Shown here piece after piece: positions 43,156 to 52,578 of a DNA stretch of 64,000 nt. The position numbers and the translations under genes were made by a program. The notes under the pieces are model-generated. The model was not told the origin of the DNA. It worked only from the letters and a program-made list of their open reading frames with translations, and ran no database searches. Source of the DNA: Aquimarina mytili. Its GTDB lineage: Bacteria; Bacteroidota; Bacteroidia; Flavobacteriales; Flavobacteriaceae. Each line of letters starts with the position of its first letter. Position 1 is the stretch's first letter. The DNA is taken from NCBI RefSeq assembly GCF_016735115.1, contig NZ_JAERQJ010000002.1, forward strand, positions 186,001 to 250,000, in the 5' to 3' direction.

Positions 43156-43280
43156 CTAAAAATCTACAATAGGTTTACCTTTAAATATACTATAAGTTTT
43201 TTCTAAAACCTAAATCGTAATAATAGTGAAGACTGTCTATTATAAGAAAGAAACACCATTTCTTTAACTGGAGCAAAAAT

Positions 43281-43310
43281 AAAAAACTCACCATAATGGT
43301 GAGTTTTTTA
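43281..43310 (-). terminator. Terminator after the porin-family gene
   Basis: Symmetric stem AAAACTCACCAT / ATGGTGAGTTTT with a 1-3-base centre; read on the minus strand it is followed by TTTATTTTTTGC. It lies 20 bases past the stop at 43331. Confidence 0.88.
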
Positions 43311-43330
43311 CTCTATATTTTAAAGGTATA

Positions 43331-43891
43331 TCACAACTTATATCCAAATGATAATTGGATATTTGTGCTATTTCCTTCTTGGCTTATTGCAGCTCCTTCA
43401 TCATCTATAATATTAGACAATCCATAAGCATACCGTATATCTGCAAAGAAATTTTCTGTAATATTTACTCCAAGACCGCCAACAGCAGCAAAGTCAAAGG
43501 TATTGAAATTTGTTTCCAATACCGTATTGTCTTCCCATTCCCATATCTTAAGTCCAGCTTGTGGTCCCACATGAATATTAATCATATCATTAAAATAATA
43601 CTTAATAAACACTGGCAATTGTAGATAATCAACTCTCAATGTTTTATCATCATTTCCTTGGGATGAATATTGAAATTCGGGTTGGATACTCCATTTTTCG
43701 TTAATAGGATATTCAGCTAAAAATCCTACTACGATACCAAATCTACTATCTTCAAGATTATCTGGGATATCATCAGAGCTTATTGAACTTAGATTAGCCC
43801 CTATTCTTACTCCATATGAGCTTTCTTGTGCGATAGAGCTTAGGGTTCCTAATAACAAAAAAAGTGCAGCACAAAGTAGTTGTTTTTTCAT
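43331..43891 (-). CDS. Outer-membrane beta-barrel (porin family) protein
   Basis: A 186-residue protein: signal peptide (LCAALFLLLGTLSSIAQ) then a barrel typical of Bacteroidota PorT/'outer membrane beta-barrel' families, with YGVRIGANLSSISSDDIPDN, IVVGFLAEYPINEKWSIQPE, INIHVGPQAGLKIWEW, FAAVGGLGVNITENFFADIR and a C-terminal strand ending SFGYKL. Function unknown. Own promoter not found; terminator present. Confidence 0.85.
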   Translation of the reverse strand: MKKQLLCAALFLLLGTLSSIAQESSYGVRIGANLSSISSDDIPDNLEDSRFGIVVGFLAEYPINEKWSIQPEFQYSSQGNDDKTLRVDYLQLPVFIKYYFNDMINIHVGPQAGLKIWEWEDNTVLETNFNTFDFAAVGGLGVNITENFFADIRYAYGLSNIIDDEGAAISQEGNSTNIQLSFGYKL

Positions 43892-43958
43892 ATTAAAACT
43901 GTATTATGTTAGGTATTATGGGGTAATTGCAATGGTAAATATACTGATTTTAACAAAC

Positions 43959-44858
43959 TTATTGTTTTTTTAGTTTTTCATTATATAAAGACTTAATAAT
44001 ACCATCAGATAAACCAATTTTTGGAACATAGATATCTTTTGCTCCACTCCACTTCATAGCAGAAAGATATATTCTTGTCGCTGGTATAATAACGTCTGCC
44101 CTATCTTGATTTAGATTAAGCTGCCAAATTCTCTCTTCATAGGTTAAAGAATTAAGAAGTTTATAATATGAGCTTAGGTATAAGAATGAAAGGGGTTTAC
44201 CCATACTCTTGCCACTATTTTTAAATATATTATTGATATTTCCACCTGAACCTATTAATGAAATTCTAGAATAGTTTTTTATATTTTCCTTTATCCAATT
44301 TTCAACTGATTGCCAAATCTGATCAGATACTAAATTATTGAGTAGCCTAACCGTACCAAGCTTAAAGGATTTAGAAGCAATAGTTTTTCCATTATGGTAT
44401 ATTGTAAATTCTGTACTACCCCCACCAACATCAACATATAAGTAGGTTGCATCGGTATTAATAAGTTCGTGTAAATCTGTCATGGCAATAATGGCCGCCT
44501 CATCTTTACCATCAATTATATCTATTTGAATTCCTGTTTTTTCTTTTATAAGACGTACTAGTTCTTTTCCATTTTCAGCTTCTCGCATCGCAGATGTAGC
44601 ACAGGCTTTATATTTTACTACCTTATGTGTTTTCATAAGTAATTGATAGGCTTGCATAGCATCAATCATTCTCGCAATATTTTCATCAGAAACCCGCTTA
44701 CTCTTAAAAACATCTGCACCTAACCGAATTGGAACACGTACTAGGCTTGTTTTCTTAAATCTGGTTTTTTTTCCTTCTTCTTCGTGAATGCTACTTATTA
44801 ATAATCTTACTGCATTCGAGCCAATATCGATGGCCCCGTATTTCTCTATTGTTAACAA
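43959..44858 (-). CDS. Exopolyphosphatase, Ppx/GppA family
   Basis: A 299-residue phosphatase of the ASKHA fold that degrades polyphosphate or pppGpp. Motifs are YGAIDIGSNAVRLLISS (phosphate 1), YVDVGGGSTEFTIYHNG (phosphate 2) and SLIGSGGNINNIF. It has only the catalytic core, lacking the C-terminal HD-like half of E. coli Ppx. It lies 6 bases after ppk1, which makes polyphosphate the likely substrate. Confidence 0.92.
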   Translation of the reverse strand: MLTIEKYGAIDIGSNAVRLLISSIHEEEGKKTRFKKTSLVRVPIRLGADVFKSKRVSDENIARMIDAMQAYQLLMKTHKVVKYKACATSAMREAENGKELVRLIKEKTGIQIDIIDGKDEAAIIAMTDLHELINTDATYLYVDVGGGSTEFTIYHNGKTIASKSFKLGTVRLLNNLVSDQIWQSVENWIKENIKNYSRISLIGSGGNINNIFKNSGKSMGKPLSFLYLSSYYKLLNSLTYEERIWQLNLNQDRADVIIPATRIYLSAMKWSGAKDIYVPKIGLSDGIIKSLYNEKLKKQ

Positions 44859-44864
44859 AATAAA

Positions 44865-46970
44865 TTAGTTTCCTAGTTTTTTTAAATAATACTCGTATGT
44901 AGCTATCTGTGATCTTATTTTTTCTTGATCGTTCCTAATGTACGTATTATCTTGATCTTCGGAAAGTTTTCTCGCTTTAACGTTATCCTTCCAGCATATA
45001 TCAAACGTATCGATCAATTCTAGTTTAATATCTTCATCATAAATAGGGCAAGAAATCTCAACTCTTCTATCGAGGTTACGTGTCATCCAATCTGCAGATG
45101 AAATATATACTTTTGGATTGCCTCCATTTTGGAATATAAACAATCGAGGATGCTCAAGAAACTTATCGACTACACTTATTGCTTTAATATTCTCGCTCAT
45201 TCCAGGAATCCCGGGAACCAAACAACATATCCCTCTTATTATAAGATCTATTTGCACTCCGGCGGTACTGGCTTCATACAGTTTATCAATCATATCATAG
45301 TCGCTAAGACTATTGAGTTTTAATTTAATCCCTGATGGTTTCCCTTCTTTACTATTTTTGATTTCTTTATCTATTAATTTTATTAAAGATGATCGTGTAT
45401 AATGAGGAGAAACTAATAAATGTTTATATCTATTTATCTTATAATTTATTTCAAAAAACTTAAAAACTCTATTGGTCTCTTTAAGAATAGCTTCGTTCGT
45501 CGTAAATAATGTATAATCTGTATAGATTCTTGCAGTAGACTCATTAAAGTTACCGGTACTGATAAAGCCATATCTTTTAAGTTTCCCTTTTTCTTCGCGC
45601 TCTATGACGCAGGCTTTACAATGTACTTTTAGGCCAGTAACTCCAAATATAAGATTTATCCCCTCTCGTTGCATTTGTTCTGCATATCGAATATTTGCCG
45701 CCTCGTCAAAACGAGCTTGTAACTCGATCTGAACGGTTACATTTTTACCATTTTTTGCTGCATTAATAAGAGAACTGGCGATATGTGATATACTGGCCAA
45801 TCTATATATGGTAATTTTAATGCTCTTTACTCTGGGGTCAATAGCAGATTCTCTTAAAAATTTTACGGTATAAGAAAATGTATGATAAGGTGTGTATTGC
45901 AAAAAGTCTTTCTTAGCTATTTTATTTAACAACCCACCTTGTAAGCTTAAACCAGGAATCTCTAATGGCTGAATAGGTTGATAAATTAATTTCTTATTCC
46001 CCAGATCTGGAAAATTCATATAATCTCTACGATTATGATATCTTCCTCCCGGTATTATACTATCTGTGTTGTCAACTCCCATTTTATCCATAAGATAATT
46101 CAGAGTATCCTTATCTATATTTTTATCATAAACAAACCTTACAGGTTCACCATCTCTTCTAGATTTAACACTACTCGAAATTTTTTGTATAAAACTCTTA
46201 CTTAAATCATTATCAAAATCTAATTGTGCATCACGAGTTATCTTAATCATATGAGCAGATGCACTTGCATAATCAAAAATACTGAAGTTAATATGCATAC
46301 AGTATCGAATCAAATCATCCAAAATAATGATATACTGTTTTCCATCCTTTTCAGGAAGAACTACAAAACGATCTGTATTTTTTGGGATCTCAATTAGTGC
46401 ATATATTTTTTCTTTTGTGGTGTGCTGAAGGATTTTAGAAATTCTACCTTCTTTGGGAATTTTTTCTTTTAAAACCAATTTTACGGCTAAATAGGCCACA
46501 CTATCCTTTAAATGAGGAAATTTTTCAAGATCATTAAGAATATACGTTACTAATGCCGGACTAACTTTATCTATAAAATACCTACGAATAAATGCATCCT
46601 GGTCTTGTGTTACCTCATTTTCATCTATAATAAAAATATCATGCTCTTCAAGTTTTCTTTTTATAGTATTAATGGTTTTAAGGCTCTCAGCTTGTTGTTT
46701 AATAACTATTTTAGTTATTTTTTCTAACAAATCACTGGCCGTAGTACCTTTAAGTACATTTTTTCCATCCTTTCCTGCAAGATCAATTCTTTTTATTGTA
46801 GCATATCTAACCTTAAAAAATTCATCTAAATTATTAGAGAATATACCAATAAAACGTAACCTTTCTAACAAAGGAACGGTATCATCTGCAGCTTCTTGTA
46901 GTACTCTGGCATTAAATTGCAACCAACTTAATTCTCTATTAATATATTGATTTTTAATAATTTCTAGCAT
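44865..46970 (-). CDS. ppk1: Polyphosphate kinase 1
   Basis: Reversible synthesis of polyphosphate from ATP. The 701 residues cover the N, head, C1 and C2 domains: NRELSWLQFNARVLQEA at the start, TIYRLASISHIASSLINAA, the catalytic His in TGLKVHCKACVIEREE (about residue 448), and STGNFNESTARIYTDYTLFT and GICCLVPGIPGMSENI in C2. Length typical. Its ATG shares a TAATG overlap with the sixA stop and it precedes ppx by 6 bases: one operon that makes, regulates and breaks down polyphosphate. Confidence 0.96.
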   Translation of the reverse strand: MLEIIKNQYINRELSWLQFNARVLQEAADDTVPLLERLRFIGIFSNNLDEFFKVRYATIKRIDLAGKDGKNVLKGTTASDLLEKITKIVIKQQAESLKTINTIKRKLEEHDIFIIDENEVTQDQDAFIRRYFIDKVSPALVTYILNDLEKFPHLKDSVAYLAVKLVLKEKIPKEGRISKILQHTTKEKIYALIEIPKNTDRFVVLPEKDGKQYIIILDDLIRYCMHINFSIFDYASASAHMIKITRDAQLDFDNDLSKSFIQKISSSVKSRRDGEPVRFVYDKNIDKDTLNYLMDKMGVDNTDSIIPGGRYHNRRDYMNFPDLGNKKLIYQPIQPLEIPGLSLQGGLLNKIAKKDFLQYTPYHTFSYTVKFLRESAIDPRVKSIKITIYRLASISHIASSLINAAKNGKNVTVQIELQARFDEAANIRYAEQMQREGINLIFGVTGLKVHCKACVIEREEKGKLKRYGFISTGNFNESTARIYTDYTLFTTNEAILKETNRVFKFFEINYKINRYKHLLVSPHYTRSSLIKLIDKEIKNSKEGKPSGIKLKLNSLSDYDMIDKLYEASTAGVQIDLIIRGICCLVPGIPGMSENIKAISVVDKFLEHPRLFIFQNGGNPKVYISSADWMTRNLDRRVEISCPIYDEDIKLELIDTFDICWKDNVKARKLSEDQDNTYIRNDQEKIRSQIATYEYYLKKLGN

Positions 46971-47455
46971 TATCGAAGGGATTTAGGAAAAATAATTAAT
47001 AAGTTTTTTCCTACATTTATATTTTTCCAACTTGTAGTGTCAAATTCAATCCCTACTACACCAGCAGTAGGTAAATTATCAATTTTTTCACTTCCATAAA
47101 GATTTGATATTGATGTCAACGCATGATTATGTCCAAAAATCATTAATGTATCAATATTGTCATTACAATTTTTTATCACCTCAATCACATTTTGACCTCC
47201 AAAATCGTATAGATCTGGTTCTAAAGAAAATATACTCTTATCCACATCTAAGTGTTCCATAACAATTTTTGCCGTAGAATGTGCTCTTACGGCTGGACTA
47301 GATATAATCTTATCCACTGGTTTTATCAATGTTTTCAGCTCTTTACCAATTAACGCCGCATCATTAAGTCCTCTTTTATTAAGAGGTCTCATTTCATCTG
47401 AAACATCATAATCCCAAGAGGATTTAGCATGTCTTATTATGTATAAAGTTTTCAT
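46970..47455 (-). CDS. SixA-type histidine phosphatase
   Basis: A 161-residue histidine phosphatase-superfamily protein. The catalytic RH(G/A) motif is LYIIRHAKSSWDYDVSDE, followed by MRPLNKRGLNDAALIG and ISSPAVRAHSTAKI with the second Arg, and FGHNHALTSISN with the second His. SixA removes phosphate from His-containing phosphotransfer domains. Here it is first in an operon with ppk1 (1-base overlap), so its target may instead relate to polyphosphate or to phospho-His of Ppk1. That is inference. Confidence 0.88.
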   Translation of the reverse strand: MKTLYIIRHAKSSWDYDVSDEMRPLNKRGLNDAALIGKELKTLIKPVDKIISSPAVRAHSTAKIVMEHLDVDKSIFSLEPDLYDFGGQNVIEVIKNCNDNIDTLMIFGHNHALTSISNLYGSEKIDNLPTAGVVGIEFDTTSWKNINVGKNLLIIFPKSLR

Positions 47456-47853
47456 AAGATATATACTAAAATTAATAAAACGAGGTTATATACTACAAGT
47501 TTAAGAATTAGCATTAAGAATTCTTGCAATTAGACTATAAAAAATAATTTTTTATATAAACATGAAGGAAGAAGATCTTAAGTTTTTCGCTTATTAAATC
47601 TCATTCTAACACATTAGAGGCAACATCTTAAAAAATGCTAAATTCATGAAAATGAACCTAATATAAACCAAACTTTAATCGATAAAAAGCGTATTTACAT
47701 CGAAAAGTCATTTTTTTTAGGCAAAAATTAAATGTTAAAATATAAATTTACATACGGTTTTCCCTCATACCAAAATATATCCCAAGACATTATGTACACA
47801 AATTTATCATAATATTTTTTAGGGTTAATAAAGACAAAGAAGTGGAAAAAGTA
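47456..47853. other. 398-base gap upstream of the OmpA-family gene
   Basis: Between divergent sixA and the OmpA-family gene. Only very short ORFs (under 15 codons) and AT-rich runs are present. No TAnnTTTG with a paired TTG stands out on either strand, although both flanking promoters should be here. I see nothing else. Confidence 0.4.
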
Positions 47854-50040
47854 ATGATTAAAAAAAGAAATCTTACCCGATTTCAGAACGTATACCTACT
47901 TATATTAATATGCATATTTTATTCTTCACATGCATATAGTCAAGTAGAAGTGCCTTTAAAGAAGCGTACAGAGTTTACTTTTAAAGGTGATTTTACGTTT
48001 GTATCTAATACAATTTTAGGAAAAGTAAGTAATGATGATGGATCCGGAGTTTTTGATCCTAATAAGAGTTATAATGACGGAGGGTTGAACAATCAGTTCC
48101 AAATGGGGTTTATTGATATTGATAATGACCCTACTACATTTAACTCTAGTAGTGCTGATCTAAATATTGATTCAGAATGTAATTCGATTAAGCATGTTGG
48201 TTTATATTGGACAGCTGCTTATGCTGATGAGAACCGTGAGCATGATATTACTTCTATTAAAATAAAATACCCAGGACAGAAGTCCTACTCCACTATAACC
48301 AACGGGCAGATAATCCATGATTATTATAATGATGACGAAGCGTTGTTTAAACAGTATTCTTGTTATAAGGATATTACGAAAGAGGTATTAAGTTTAAAAA
48401 ATCCATTAGGAACGTATACTCTAGCGAACATCCCTGCTACTACATCGGCAGTAAACAATGATCCGAAACTTGGTAACGGACTTACTGGTGGTTGGACAAT
48501 GGTTGTAATCTACGAAGATGACACAAAGCCTAGAAAAAGATTTTATGTATACGATGGTTTTGTAAATATAGATTCAAAAGCAAAACCTGTTGCCTTTTCA
48601 TTTGATAATTTCCAGACAATTCCTAATGGTGCTGTACATGGTAGAATTGGAGTTATTGCTTTTGAAGGAGACAAGGGAATACGAGGAGATCGTTTTCAGG
48701 TAATGTCTAACGAGACCAATAAATATAAAAGTCTTGCAGATGGCACAAACCCAATGAACAACTTCTTTAATGCAAATATCACGGAAAATGGTAAAAATAT
48801 TACTACCAGAGTACCTGCAAGTTATAATACCCTTGGGTATGATGCTGATTTATTCGATATTAAAAATATTAGAAATAGCATTATAGGTAACAATCAAACG
48901 GAAGCCAAGTTTAGATTATCTACAGATAACGATGGGTATTCTGTTATGGCAGTAGCGTTTAGTGTGGATATATATGAACCTGCAATTCATATCATCAAAA
49001 GGTCAAAATATGCAGACAATAGCTATGTACATCCAGACGACGTATTATCACCTAAACAAGAAATAACATATAACCTTACCATATATAATGATGGGAATGA
49101 TGACGCAAAAAATACGGTTATAAAAGACATATTACCTAAAAATGTAATTTTTTCTGAAAAATCATTAGTATTACCTTCTAAAAAAATCAAAACTAAATTT
49201 GATCAACAATCCAGAACACTAAGTTTTACAATACCTAACAAGATGGTAAAAAAGGACAGTGAGTCTTTTAAAATTAGCTATAATGTTATTGTTGACACAG
49301 CATGTGAATCTATTGAGACAATAGACGATATTTTAGTTGTAGACCAACCGGTAAAAGCTTCATTTAATGGTTCTTTGAATGAGACTATGAAATATTCTGA
49401 AGGATATAACCATATTAACAAATGTGATTTGCCCGATTACTATCAATTCAAGCTAGCAATAGATATCAGTGACTTAAATTGCCCAAATGCAAATCGTCTT
49501 GTTTCTATACCTAAAAAGACAACTGGTAGTCGTTTTGCGCATACGCAACCAGGAGATTTTGATGAAACCCAAAGATCAAACAATACACAAAGTGGCGGAA
49601 TCACTCCAGACGATATAGTTCAATCTTCAGAACCTCCAAAATCATCAGTTAAATCTGATCTAGGATTAAACAGAACTATCAATGATTTAATAGATCTAAA
49701 TGAAATTTACTTCGATTTTGATAAATGGGATATTACTGAAAAAGCTGAAATAGAGCTAGATCGAGTGGTAAGAATCATGAATGAAGATTACCCGGATATG
49801 GTAATAAAGATCGAAACCCATTCTGATAGTCGTGGTGATGAAGATTACAATTTAGAACTCTCCCAAAAAAGAGCTGAATCAATTTATAATTACTTGCTTA
49901 GCAAAAATATATCTAAAAATAGAATTCTATCTTATATCGGGTTTGGAGAAAGTAAACCTGTTAATGAATGTAAAGACGGTAAGGATTGCTCTGAAGATCA
50001 ATACCAGAAAAACAGAAGGTCAAGTTTTGTAATTATGTAA
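47854..50040 (+). CDS. OmpA-family cell-surface protein with DUF11-like domain
   Basis: A 728-residue exported protein. ATG at 47854 is preferred over the GTG at 47842. Signal peptide (YLLILICIFYSSHAYSQ). Residues about 30-370 are a beta-rich domain with an Asp/Asn-rich start and GLTGGWTMVVIYEDDTK. Residues about 375-480 look like a DUF11 repeat (EITYNLTIYNDGNDDAKNTV, IKDILPKNVIF). The last 120 residues are an OmpA peptidoglycan-binding domain (LNEIYFDFDKWDITEKAEIE, ETHSDSRGDEDYNLELSQKR, RILSYIGFGES) with a Cys pair in NECKDGKDC. It should link the outer membrane or surface to the cell wall. Role unknown. Confidence 0.85.
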   Translation: MIKKRNLTRFQNVYLLILICIFYSSHAYSQVEVPLKKRTEFTFKGDFTFVSNTILGKVSNDDGSGVFDPNKSYNDGGLNNQFQMGFIDIDNDPTTFNSSSADLNIDSECNSIKHVGLYWTAAYADENREHDITSIKIKYPGQKSYSTITNGQIIHDYYNDDEALFKQYSCYKDITKEVLSLKNPLGTYTLANIPATTSAVNNDPKLGNGLTGGWTMVVIYEDDTKPRKRFYVYDGFVNIDSKAKPVAFSFDNFQTIPNGAVHGRIGVIAFEGDKGIRGDRFQVMSNETNKYKSLADGTNPMNNFFNANITENGKNITTRVPASYNTLGYDADLFDIKNIRNSIIGNNQTEAKFRLSTDNDGYSVMAVAFSVDIYEPAIHIIKRSKYADNSYVHPDDVLSPKQEITYNLTIYNDGNDDAKNTVIKDILPKNVIFSEKSLVLPSKKIKTKFDQQSRTLSFTIPNKMVKKDSESFKISYNVIVDTACESIETIDDILVVDQPVKASFNGSLNETMKYSEGYNHINKCDLPDYYQFKLAIDISDLNCPNANRLVSIPKKTTGSRFAHTQPGDFDETQRSNNTQSGGITPDDIVQSSEPPKSSVKSDLGLNRTINDLIDLNEIYFDFDKWDITEKAEIELDRVVRIMNEDYPDMVIKIETHSDSRGDEDYNLELSQKRAESIYNYLLSKNISKNRILSYIGFGESKPVNECKDGKDCSEDQYQKNRRSSFVIM

Positions 50041-50045
50041 GCTTT

Positions 50046-50699
50046 CTAAGGTGAAAGTCTACATCTATCCCACTTATCATTTTCATTTGATCCCCTAGAA
50101 AATCGAATTCGATCATGAAGACGGTTAGGTCTGCCCTGCCAAAACTCAAATTCTATGGGTTGTATACTATATCCACCCCAAAAAGGAGGTTTCGGTATTT
50201 CTTTATTTTTATATTCTTCTTCTAGATCTTTAAGTCGTTGCTCTAGAATTTCTCTAGAATTGATCATTTCACTTTGGTAAGAAGCCCATGCACCTAATTG
50301 ACTTCCAATTGGCCGAGATTTAAAATAAATACTACTTTTTGCTTCATCTATTTTGTAAGCAACTCCTTTGATTATAACCTGACGTTCCAAATTGGGCCAA
50401 AAAAAAGAAAGGCAAACCTTATTATTCTCAGCAATAGCTTTTCCTTTTTCAGATTTGTAATTTGTATAAAACACAAAACCATTTTTATCATAATGCTTCA
50501 ACAACACCACCCTACTTTTTGGAAAACCATCCAAACCATGAGTAGTAATAGTCATCGCATTTGTTTCTTCAACACCTCCATCATTTTCAACTTCTTTAAA
50601 CCAATCAGAAAACAATTCGAAAGGAGAACCCGGAAGGTTTTTCTCTTCTAAAAAGTTTTTTTCATATGATTTTCTATAATCAGTAAGATCTCTATTCAT
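50046..50699 (-). CDS. pdxH: Pyridoxine/pyridoxamine 5'-phosphate oxidase
   Basis: FMN enzyme that makes pyridoxal 5'-phosphate. Motifs are AMTITTHGLDGFPKSRVVLL, GFVFYTNYKSEKGKAIAENN (FMN site), FFWPNLERQVIIKG, SRPIGSQLGAWASYQSE and the C-terminal EFWQGRPNRLHDRIRF. Length 217 aa is standard. Starts at ATG 50699; monocistronic by spacing, convergent with the OmpA-family gene. Confidence 0.96.
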   Translation of the reverse strand: MNRDLTDYRKSYEKNFLEEKNLPGSPFELFSDWFKEVENDGGVEETNAMTITTHGLDGFPKSRVVLLKHYDKNGFVFYTNYKSEKGKAIAENNKVCLSFFWPNLERQVIIKGVAYKIDEAKSSIYFKSRPIGSQLGAWASYQSEMINSREILEQRLKDLEEEYKNKEIPKPPFWGGYSIQPIEFEFWQGRPNRLHDRIRFSRGSNENDKWDRCRLSP

Positions 50700-50768
50700 G
50701 ATAAAAAAATATACTGCAATTTACCAAATTTGTAGTTCTAAAATCAACAACTCATATAAGTTAATGAA

Positions 50769-51674
50769 TTAAAATTCGAACACCTCACCATCATCTCCAA
50801 TTTCAACATTATCAAAAACGGTTTTAGCTTCTTCTCTAAACAATCCTATATTGTCATATCGTGTAGAATAATGTCCCAAAATTAATGTTCCAACATTGGC
50901 TTTTTTGGCAATCGTAGCTGCTTCTATTGCCGAGCTATGCCCTGTAGTTGCGCATAAATGTTTGTGACTCTCTAAAAAAGTAGATTCATGATATAAAGCT
51001 GTAACGTCTTTAATTAAGGAGATTTTTGCTTCATCATATCGGGTATCACTACAATAGGCATAGCTTTTAGTAGGTTTTGGATCGTCGGTAAGTTCTTCAT
51101 TAGGAACAATAGTACCATCATCTAGAGTTACATCCTTACCCTTCTTTATAGAACGATAGTAAGCCTTGTCAATATCGTAGTTCATTACTTTACTCATAAG
51201 TAGCTTTCGATCTCCTGGTTTTTCTTGAAATAAAAAACCATTACAATATACGCGATGTTGTAACGGAATAGTTTTTACAATAATAGTTTCGTCTTCAAAA
51301 ACGACTTCAGACTCTGTGCTTGTGAGTTCATGAAAATGTAAAGGATAATCAGTCCAGGAGCTAGATAGCTTTAGTTGTAATGTTATGGCCTCTTTGATTC
51401 CTTTAGGGCCATGTATATGCAAAGGAATATCCCTACTTAGCATTCTAAATGTTGAAACTAGACCAATGAGACCAAAAAAGTGATCACCATGAAGGTGTGA
51501 GATGAAAATATGTTTTATTCTAGAAAATTTTACTTTATTACGGCGCAATTCTACCTGCGTACCTTCTCCGCAATCTATCAAAAACGTATGATTATTTATT
51601 TCTAAAACCTGAGAAGTTGGATTTGTAAATGTTCTGGGAGTTGCAGAATAGCACCCTAAAATTGTAAGTTTCAA
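50769..51674 (-). CDS. rnz: Ribonuclease Z
   Basis: Zinc beta-lactamase-fold endonuclease that removes tRNA 3' trailers. Motifs are LTILGCYSATPRTFTNPTSQ at the start, FLIDCGEGTQVELRRNKVKF, HIFISHLHGDHFFGLIGL (zinc HxHxDH), YCSDTRYDEAKISLIK and the LILGHYSTRYDN His region. 301 aa. The start codon is TTG at 51674, because it gives the canonical KLTILGC and no in-frame ATG lies upstream. Followed 59 bases upstream by the thioredoxin gene and then by the STAS-like and pyrB genes. Confidence 0.95.
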   Translation of the reverse strand: MKLTILGCYSATPRTFTNPTSQVLEINNHTFLIDCGEGTQVELRRNKVKFSRIKHIFISHLHGDHFFGLIGLVSTFRMLSRDIPLHIHGPKGIKEAITLQLKLSSSWTDYPLHFHELTSTESEVVFEDETIIVKTIPLQHRVYCNGFLFQEKPGDRKLLMSKVMNYDIDKAYYRSIKKGKDVTLDDGTIVPNEELTDDPKPTKSYAYCSDTRYDEAKISLIKDVTALYHESTFLESHKHLCATTGHSSAIEAATIAKKANVGTLILGHYSTRYDNIGLFREEAKTVFDNVEIGDDGEVFEF

Positions 51675-51733
51675 AATTATTTTCCCTCTTAATTATATTA
51701 GATTATTAAAATCTAATCTTTTTTATAAATAAA

Positions 51734-52192
51734 TTAATCTCCAAAAGAATCAAACGAAGTTAACAAAGATATATACCCTTTAACATCTAAATCTCTTCTG
51801 TATCCTGTAGCACCAAGCACTAATCCTTCTTTGTTAAGAATTAAAATTACTGGAAATACCATTCTTTTATTATACCGATCAGCTAGCGCTTTATTTTTCT
51901 TTTTTTGTTCTTTAGAAATTTTATTTTTTTTCCGTCTGGGGAAATCAGCTTTCAACCATACATATTTTTGATCAGCAAATTCCGAAAATTCGTTACTTGA
52001 CAATACATTTTTTTCTAATTTAATGCATGGTGGGCACCAATCAGATCCTGTAAAAAATAAAACAACTTTTTGATCTTTTTCTTTGGCAAGGGCCAGCGCT
52101 CCGTCTAAATCGTATTGCCAATCTTGGGCACTAGCGATAGAAAACGAAAACATAGAAAAAATGACTACGATAAATGGGGCTAATTTATTCAT
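51734..52192 (-). CDS. Exported thioredoxin-like protein
   Basis: A 152-residue thioredoxin-fold protein with signal peptide (IFSMFSFSIASAQ) and the redox motif FFTGSDWCPPCIKLEKNVL (CxxC). The cis-proline region is MVFPVILILNKEGLV. A Lys-rich stretch RRKKNKISKEQKKKNK lies on the surface. Periplasmic disulfide reductase or isomerase role is inferred; partners unknown. Confidence 0.88.
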   Translation of the reverse strand: MNKLAPFIVVIFSMFSFSIASAQDWQYDLDGALALAKEKDQKVVLFFTGSDWCPPCIKLEKNVLSSNEFSEFADQKYVWLKADFPRRKKNKISKEQKKKNKALADRYNKRMVFPVILILNKEGLVLGATGYRRDLDVKGYISLLTSFDSFGD

Positions 52193-52243
52193 AGAGTTTC
52201 AGACGAGAAATTATAAGATTGATTACAAAAAAATAACTTTTTT

Positions 52244-52576
52244 TTAAAAATCCAAATCTCTTTCAATTTCCTCCATCTCAACCAAATCATATGCCTCTTG
52301 CAATGTAGGAACAATTGTAATCTCTCCCGGAACATCTTCATACGATATTTTATTGGTAACTATAACAAATGAATGTTTAGATGCCTTATGCGTATTCGAT
52401 ATTCTTAAAAACTCATTAACATCATCTATTGTAAATTGTTTCAGTGAAAATAGGTTGACAATGATGTTATCATTTTTTAAGGATTCATATTTATCCTCAA
52501 GGCCTTTAACAAATTCAACAACCGTTGTTTTTTCTTGCGTAATAATGGTAGTAGAACCTTCTTTATTAAAAATCAT
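52244..52576 (-). CDS. STAS-like small protein
   Basis: A 110-residue cytoplasmic protein with alternating beta strands and helices: TIITQEKTTVVEFVKGLED, NIIVNLFSLKQFTIDDVNEF, HSFVIVTNKISYEDVP and EITIVPTLQEAYDLVEMEEI. It resembles the STAS/anti-sigma-antagonist fold and is found beside rnz or pyrB in Flavobacteriia genomes, where it is sometimes mislabelled as ribonuclease Z. Its stop lies 2 bases before the pyrB stretch begins on this strand, so it is co-transcribed with pyrB. Function unknown. Confidence 0.75.
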   Translation of the reverse strand: MIFNKEGSTTIITQEKTTVVEFVKGLEDKYESLKNDNIIVNLFSLKQFTIDDVNEFLRISNTHKASKHSFVIVTNKISYEDVPGEITIVPTLQEAYDLVEMEEIERDLDF

Positions 52577-52578
52577 AG

